Assembly (NCBI GenBank): GCA_015680685.1
Contig: MNCI01034636.1
Span: 1,019,352-1,083,351, forward strand
Reading direction: 5' to 3'
Length of the DNA stretch: 64,000 nt
Origin: Gnetum montanum
Taxonomy: Eukaryota; Streptophyta; Gnetopsida; Gnetales; Gnetaceae
Of the stretch, positions 58,951 through 64,000 are shown piece after piece; the first letter of the stretch is position 1, and every line of letters starts with the position of its first letter. The notes under the pieces are model-generated. The model saw nothing but the letters and a program-made list of their open reading frames with translations. It was not told where the DNA came from and did not search any database. Both the position numbers and the translations under genes were made by a program.

Positions 58951-61900
58951 TTAGCATAGGTGGCCATCTCCCCCATGACTGAGTTGTGAGGGAGAGATCC
59001 GAAGTAGTGAGCGCCTATTTGAATTTCTAAGCAGTGCCCAACTTCTCCCAATTGATGATCTTAAATTCAGGGTTGGAAGTTGGCGACGCTCACGTTCCAA
59101 TGTGTCTATGCCACGGTTGTTGGCATGAGTTGCCTCAGTTCGTTCCATGCATATTTGTTTGCTCTTATGAGAAGCTGTCAACCACGGGGTGTCTACTACT
59201 TCTTGTGTGGTTGCTACATACAGGCATCTTTGTTGCAGAGTTTCCTGGGCACACCTGTGACATGGAGACATTTCCTCCGTGTCATCACCCGATGAATCAC
59301 TGTATGTGATGCATGGAACTATCCTCTTCTCGATCTTTCCACATATGTTTATCTTGGAGATTTCCAAGGAAAGATCACGGATCCTAAGGCATGCATCTAC
59401 TGTGCTTAGCCATGCCCTTCCCATTATAATTGGGAAGTCCCCTTCGTTGTTGTTAACATCGATCACTAGGAAATCCGCTGGGTAGGACCAACCACACACA
59501 GTGGTGATAACGTCCTCCACCAAACCCAAGGGAATAGTGATGGACTGGTCTGCCAGCTCTAGTTGGATGTTGCTCTTCTTAAGTTGGGGCAGGTTCCAGG
59601 CGTGATACATCTTTCGCGAAATTAAGTTGACTCCGGAACCTGAGTCAAGAAGAGCTCGATGTGGTGCATTCCCAGCGATCTGCAAATGAATAAAGGGACT
59701 CCCAGGATCAGTTAGTTTCCTGGGAAGGTGGCCTACCTTGATCCAGTCAGTTACGGTATGTGTTAGCATAACCGTATGCGTTACATTCCCTTGGACTGAA
59801 GGGTGCTCCGAAGTGTTAGTAGTTAGAGGCCTATACATATACCCGTCCGCTTGTTGTTGCGAGAGCCTATCCGGGCTCCTAGTTCTGAAAAAGGGTCTCT
59901 TTTTTGTACAGTTATCGCCAGAACTAGTGTCCGGTTGGATATTTACACTCTGAATATTTACAGATCTCGCGGCGTGACGTTGCTGCGGTTGGGTAGGTAA
60001 TTCCCCTTGCATTGTTGGAGCAGGAGGTGTTATGGGAACTACTTGAGGAAAAGGTGCGGGTGGAGTTAGAGGATGGACAGAATGTGGAATGTCTCCCGGA
60101 GGAGAAGGAGTCCTTCTGAAGTACTCCCGAGCGTAGTAGTGACGGCGTGGAGTGTGACTCATAGCGTCACCTGGAGAAACTGGCTGCTGCACATAATAAC
60201 CATAAGGATCAGGCTGCCGGTAAGGGTATCGATGTGTTGGCTGTGGCATCCCCCATGACTGTGGGTATTGCCACTGCTGATGTTGCTCGATGGGCTGCGG
60301 AGGTGTTCCACTTGGATAATACGTCAAGGGTTGGTGGAACTGCCTCGGGTTACCTTGTGGATAAGGTAACCTTCTGGGTGTTTGCCGTTGATTAAGTCTT
60401 GGATTTAATGCATACACCCCAGACTCCTGCAGATGTGAGATGATTGGACAACATCCCTTAGGATGGTCATAATAGCAGACCTCACATCCACCGTCATTGT
60501 CTGAATCAGAATTTTCAGCCTCATCGGAGTTAGAGATTTTTCCCTTACCCTTGTTATGTGCAGGGTTAAAGTTTCTCCGCATGTTCTTGCTTTTATCACT
60601 ACTTTGCTCATCCTTAGACTCTTCTACGATTTTCAAAACTGTTTCTATTCGTGAGTCTAAGGAATCCCACATTTGGTCTACCTTAGCCGATACCTCCGTT
60701 GTTAACTTTTGGATCGGCACAGTTTTCCTGTTCACCAACTCTTCGAGTGGTGACTCATCCTCCTCATCACAGAATTTCACTCCCTTCTTACGAAGGGAGG
60801 GATCACGGTTGTATTCCTCCGCACTTTCTCTTTTCCGTAGCTCACCCTCTTCTTGCGCTACTTGTTCCAACAATACTTCAACTTCATGGGCTCTTAGTTG
60901 GGAGAGTCTCCCTTGGGCGTAAGTCCCAAGAGTTCTTCTCGTTTCATTTCGTAGCCCATCCACGAGGTGGCGAAGTTGATCCCGCTTAGCGTACCCATGG
61001 CCCGGGCAACGATGTAGCAATGTGTAGTAACGGGCCATGGCAGCATCCAAGGATTCATAAGCTCCTTGTTTCCAGCCTTGGATCTGCTTACGCAAGTTGG
61101 ACACTCTGGAGTACGTTTGGTATTTGTTGTTGAATAATTCGAGCATCGTACTCCACCTCCTGATGGTTTCCGGTTCTAAGGACCGGTACCAGCTTTCTGC
61201 TTCTTTAGTGAGTGTCCTTGGGAACAACTTGAGTTTCTGCCACTCATTGTCTATGTTCTGCAAGGCACAGGCGTCGTGGAATGCCTGTAAATGATGTTGA
61301 GGATCAGCGTTGTATCCCCCTTCAAAACGTGGGATATTATTTATATCCAAACGCTTGATCCTACTGTCTTTCAAATGCCTTGTGGGAATCCTAACTGCCT
61401 CTCTAATGTCAAGCATACTTCGGGTTGCGAATAGGGGTTCGTCATGATCATCTCTTTCATGACGTCTGTGATGTCTACGTTGTGGTTCCCTATTCTCCCT
61501 ACGTCCTTGCCCTTGTCCTAACTCCTCTCGACCTTCTTGTCGAGGCATTTCATCTCTTCTACCTTTACTTTCCGCGTTATGCTCATGGTGGCTGCGCCCA
61601 GATGTGGAAGGAGAGGGTGAATGATGTGATGAAGGGGAAGAAGAAGGGGATCCATCACCATGGTGATGTTTCTTGCCTTCTCTTCGGCTGCTTCGGCCCC
61701 GATCGTTGTGACGATCAACGAGTCCGTCATTAGTGCGAGTGATTGTTCCTGCCGTGAACAGCTGGTGCTCACGGGGATCAGAGCCTGGAATATGTATCGT
61801 TGATCTAAGGCCCTGATGCCTAACCTCTTCACTAGAGTGAGGAGGAGGAACATCATTTTCTAAGAAACCCATCGTGAGGGGTTCCTCTTCTCCTATTTCA

Positions 61901-62319
61901 CTAATGACGTGGGGAACCTTGCCCTTCAATAGTGAATGTTGGCTCTCCTGCCTTGCATCCCGAATACGTTGGGCATTTGTGGGATGATAATCCCTTGTGT
62001 CATAATCATCCAAAACGTATTCAGCAAGCAGCTCATGCATGCCATACTGTACCAAAGCACGGGAAAGCATGTTGGGAGCGGATCGATCTGGGGGTAACAC
62101 GATGTTACCTTGCATGTCTCTCCACCGCAGTTGCTCATCTTGATGGAAAACAAAGGTAAAATCTGGCACATACTCATCGGGATGAGTATATGTGACCTTA
62201 GACTGTTGAGGACATGGTTGATTTCGGTTATGCGTATGATCCTGACTTTCTCCTGTATTGTCCTTAGGTGAGTTGATTTCATGAGAAGAAGCCATTTCTA
62301 ATGGTGTGCTAATTTTCAC
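58951..62319 (-). CDS. gag: Gag-protease polyprotein of element E (intact)
   Basis: 1122 codons without a stop. A start at residue 9 (MASSHE) is as likely as the first Met. The N-terminal part contains YTHPDEYVPDF. A Ser/His/Pro/Arg-rich low-complexity linker spans about residues 210-300. The capsid-like domain is at about 325-475 (NNIPRFEGGYN, LQAFHDACALQ, ESWYRSLEPETIRRW, HRCPGHGY). Acidic and basic segments follow to about 600. A zinc-knuckle variant at about 613 reads CEVCYYDHPKGCC. A Pro/Gln/Tyr-rich region spans about 640-800. The aspartic protease has LLDSGSGVNLIS at about 892 and GWSYPADFLVI. The last 150 residues are unassigned. Gag packages the RNA and the protease cleaves the polyprotein. 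The stop lies just past an AGTCATGGGGG tract. Confidence 0.93.
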   Translation of the reverse strand: MKISTPLEMASSHEINSPKDNTGESQDHTHNRNQPCPQQSKVTYTHPDEYVPDFTFVFHQDEQLRWRDMQGNIVLPPDRSAPNMLSRALVQYGMHELLAEYVLDDYDTRDYHPTNAQRIRDARQESQHSLLKGKVPHVISEIGEEEPLTMGFLENDVPPPHSSEEVRHQGLRSTIHIPGSDPREHQLFTAGTITRTNDGLVDRHNDRGRSSRREGKKHHHGDGSPSSSPSSHHSPSPSTSGRSHHEHNAESKGRRDEMPRQEGREELGQGQGRRENREPQRRHHRRHERDDHDEPLFATRSMLDIREAVRIPTRHLKDSRIKRLDINNIPRFEGGYNADPQHHLQAFHDACALQNIDNEWQKLKLFPRTLTKEAESWYRSLEPETIRRWSTMLELFNNKYQTYSRVSNLRKQIQGWKQGAYESLDAAMARYYTLLHRCPGHGYAKRDQLRHLVDGLRNETRRTLGTYAQGRLSQLRAHEVEVLLEQVAQEEGELRKRESAEEYNRDPSLRKKGVKFCDEEDESPLEELVNRKTVPIQKLTTEVSAKVDQMWDSLDSRIETVLKIVEESKDEQSSDKSKNMRRNFNPAHNKGKGKISNSDEAENSDSDNDGGCEVCYYDHPKGCCPIISHLQESGVYALNPRLNQRQTPRRLPYPQGNPRQFHQPLTYYPSGTPPQPIEQHQQWQYPQSWGMPQPTHRYPYRQPDPYGYYVQQPVSPGDAMSHTPRRHYYAREYFRRTPSPPGDIPHSVHPLTPPAPFPQVVPITPPAPTMQGELPTQPQQRHAARSVNIQSVNIQPDTSSGDNCTKKRPFFRTRSPDRLSQQQADGYMYRPLTTNTSEHPSVQGNVTHTVMLTHTVTDWIKVGHLPRKLTDPGSPFIHLQIAGNAPHRALLDSGSGVNLISRKMYHAWNLPQLKKSNIQLELADQSITIPLGLVEDVITTVCGWSYPADFLVIDVNNNEGDFPIIMGRAWLSTVDACLRIRDLSLEISKINICGKIEKRIVPCITYSDSSGDDTEEMSPCHRCAQETLQQRCLYVATTQEVVDTPWLTASHKSKQICMERTEATHANNRGIDTLERERRQLPTLNLRSSIGRSWALLRNSNRRSLLRISPSQLSHGGDGHLC
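58968..58980 (-). other. Polypurine-like motif at the 3' end of the Gag-protease ORF
   Basis: AGTCATGGGGGAG on the - strand. Equivalent tracts mark the gag end in C (near 20290) and the integrase end in B (13257). A further copy lies in gag of E at about 60249-60260. Confidence 0.5.
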
Positions 62320-62422
62320 CGTTATTTATGTTCTTAATTAACTGATTAACCCTAAGGTTCGTTTTAGGCTCACAACGATGTGAGTGATATCCCTTATGTT
62401 CAATTGGCGTGAAAACACTTAG

Positions 62423-62440
62423 TCCCCGGCAACGGCGCCA
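62423..62440 (-). other. Primer binding site (tRNA-Asp) of element E
   Basis: The + strand reads TCCCCGGCAACGGCGCCA, the expected 3' end of plant tRNA-Asp(GUC) with CCA. It lies one base from the 5' LTR. No mismatch, unlike A, B and C. Confidence 0.95.
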
Positions 62441-63389
62441 ATGATGAGTGGCGAGGTACCCCTACACTCAACCATACGAATACGAGCGTGGACGCGCGAT
62501 CCGGTCGAACTCCGCAGACTAAATGCCTTAACACCACAAGAAAAACTTGGGGTTAATCATTCGTTGTCTTTCCAGGCTTGCTTGTATATGTCACGGTGTA
62601 TGGTTAAGCAAGTCTGAGGTATGTGATTTCTTTGGTATTTTTCAGTTTATCTCCTAAGCTATGAGGGAAAGGGTTGAGAGACTAACTATCTCTAACTAAT
62701 GTCCTAAGTCTAGATTAACTAGCGTCAGCATCCGTTCCCACTTACCGATACACCCTGAACTATGCAACTGTGGCTACCAAACGCTAATCGTTACTGGGAT
62801 CACCACACGTAACACAAGTGCTCGAAGTGGTCGTACGGAGGCACCTATTTAGCTTAAGTATGATAAGCAGCCGATTCCTTAGCTAGCCGTACACACCCGT
62901 GGGTGCTCATAACTAAGTCGTACTTATCACACGTTCTAGCCTAGCGATGAGCAGCTGATTCCTTAACTAGCCGTACACATTGGACTACCACTGGGATTAC
63001 CAAGCGTAGATCCTGGAATACGCTACTGGGTTACCAAGCAGCCAATGCTCGTAGTTAAGTCGTACTCACACGTTGCGACAAGCAGCCGATTCCTTGATTA
63101 GCCATACACATCCGTAGATGCTCGTAATCAAGTCGTACTTGTATGCACTAGGAAAGCAATAAATAAATAACAATAAATAAAACCACGTGCTGCAAGGTTT
63201 ATCCAATCAAGTTCATCTTTATTGCCGTACACAACTTGGGTTTAGGTTACAAGCTGCTCGAATAAAGAGTCGTTCACTCTAGGACTCCTACTGCAGGCAC
63301 ATGGGAAAAATTCTAACTCTGGAGTGATCAATTTGCCAGAGCTTCGCTACTTCTAGCCAGGATTGGGAAATAAGGGAAGTGCCGCCTCT

Positions 63390-63397
63390 TATTTATA
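63390..63397 (-). promoter_or_regulatory. TATA box of the 5' LTR of E
   Basis: TATAAATA on the - strand, downstream of the palindrome cluster at 63415-63472; same layout as in A and C. Confidence 0.65.
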
Positions 63398-63414
63398 GAT
63401 ATGGCGGCGGACTA

Positions 63415-63472
63415 CGATATCGCGTACGCGATATTGCAGGGAAAGACGCGATATCGCGTACGCGATATCGCG
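63415..63472. promoter_or_regulatory. GATATC/CGCG palindrome cluster upstream of the TATA box
   Basis: A perfect 26-bp palindrome (63447-63472) with centre GCGTACGC and arms of GATATCGC type, plus a second near-perfect copy at about 63415-63435. It lies in U3 just upstream of the TATA box. The same GATATC cores recur, more decayed, in A, C and the 3' LTR of E. Confidence 0.6.
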
Positions 63473-63502
63473 GCACTATGCATGTCGCGTCTCATCACTA
63501 AT

Positions 63503-64000
63503 CAAAGATATGGGACAAATAGTTAATGGTCAGATAGCTAAACTAAAAGAGCTTTAGTTGTAGAATGAGTAAGAGATGTCCAAGCTATAAGAGAAAATGA
63601 AGAATTTAGAGGAGAATGAATAGCCAAAAGTAATGATAACCATTAATAAATCATTGTTGGAAAATAAAGAACATGAAGCAACTTAAATGGAGGAAAGATT
63701 AGCTATCACCAATTCTAAATTGGAGTAACCTAAAAAGGAAAAGACTCTAAATTAGTTGTACCTACCTCAACTAGATTTTAGAGATGTAATTATGAAGGTT
63801 AATTATAATAGAGAATGGATAAAAGAAACTTAGGAAGAAATTAGAGAAATAAGAAGAAACAAGCTATTTTTGTAGAGATGAAGAAAGAGCTCAAGAGCTG
63901 TATGATTTGGCTAATGAAAAAAGGGAGGTACTACCATAATAAAAATAGAGCTTTCTAGACATCATGATGATGTTAATTTCCAAATGTTGGACTTGGAAAA
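63503..64000 (+). pseudogene. Coiled-coil reading frame split by element E (right part)
   Basis: Charged, helix-like + frame (MGQIVNGQIAKLKEL, EERLAITNSKLE, REWIKET) with several stops, continuing the frame left of E. It runs to the window edge. Family not recognised. Confidence 0.35.

Larger units (their letters stand above)
55952..63497 (-). mobile_element. Element E: young, pol-less Athila-like retrotransposon
   Basis: A 7546-bp element with a perfect CTAAT target duplication (55947-55951 and 63498-63502). On the - strand: 5' LTR (62442-63497), perfect tRNA-Asp primer site, intact Gag-protease ORF, non-coding region with internal polypurine-like copies, mini-intron, short ORF, polypurine tract, 3' LTR (55952-56927). 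Compared with B, everything from RT to integrase is missing: the ORF runs from just after protease into sequence equivalent to the end of B integrase. The LTRs are roughly 95% alike by eye apart from one 84-bp block. It would depend on an autonomous partner. Confidence 0.95.
62442..63497 (-). repeat. 5' LTR of element E
   Basis: 1056 bp, same termini as its partner. Internal near-repeats of GCAGCCGATTCCTTAGCTAG and GTCGTACTT flank the 84-bp block missing in the other LTR. Confidence 0.95.

Noticed and set aside
59034-62159. Several + strand ORFs of 60-141 codons within element E
   Set aside because: Shadows of the intact 1122-codon Gag-protease ORF on the other strand.

Overview
The window looks like intergenic heterochromatin from a large, repeat-rich plant genome. 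I find no confident host gene. Almost every base with recognisable content belongs to LTR retrotransposons, with an endogenous pararetrovirus, a LINE remnant and a small SINE family beside them. Species cannot be told from the sequence. Plant origin is supported by Athila-like and Tat/Ogre-like Ty3/gypsy proteins, a Caulimoviridae-type reverse transcriptase and tRNA-Asp primer sites. Most old coding regions are broken by TAG/TAA/TGA codons of the kind produced by C-to-T or G-to-A changes, as expected for methylated, silenced DNA.

Layout. A (1-1859, + strand) is the 3' part of an Athila-like element that begins outside the window. 1860-6520 holds a primer-site-like remnant, an endogenous pararetrovirus on the - strand (about 2430-5750) and short tandem duplications. 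B (6521-27717, + strand) is an old autonomous Athila-like element: LTR, tRNA-Asp primer site, gag, protease, RT, RNase H, integrase, accessory coiled-coil ORF, LTR. Element C (14530-23449, - strand, target duplication CTTAT) is nested inside B. C carries gag and the same accessory ORF but no pol. 27718-30563 carries SINE copies. D (30564-49753, - strand, target duplication GAGAA) is a 19 kb Tat/Ogre-like element whose LTRs carry arrays of about 91 bp hairpin-forming repeats. Its protease and RT are separated by a roughly 6 kb putative intron that holds a spliced-looking gene on the opposite strand. 49759-55951 has a LINE 3' remnant, one more SINE, a decayed hairpin-repeat array, a possible solo LTR and a decayed coiled-coil reading frame. 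E (55952-63497, - strand, target duplication CTAAT) is the youngest element. It has a perfect tRNA-Asp primer site and one intact 1122-codon Gag-protease ORF but no RT, RNase H or integrase. The reading frame it split resumes at 63503.

How the parts relate. A, B, C and E are one Athila-like family with autonomous (B) and pol-less (C, E) members. E and C could only move with enzymes supplied by relatives of B. All four share a small GT-AG intron of 56-62 nt that ends directly before an ATG in the env position. In B and C this ATG opens a long ORF with a conserved globular part and a coiled-coil tail; in A and E only a short stub remains. The most unusual features are this intron-plus-ORF module, the antisense multi-exon gene inside D, and extra copies of the polypurine tract inside the elements.
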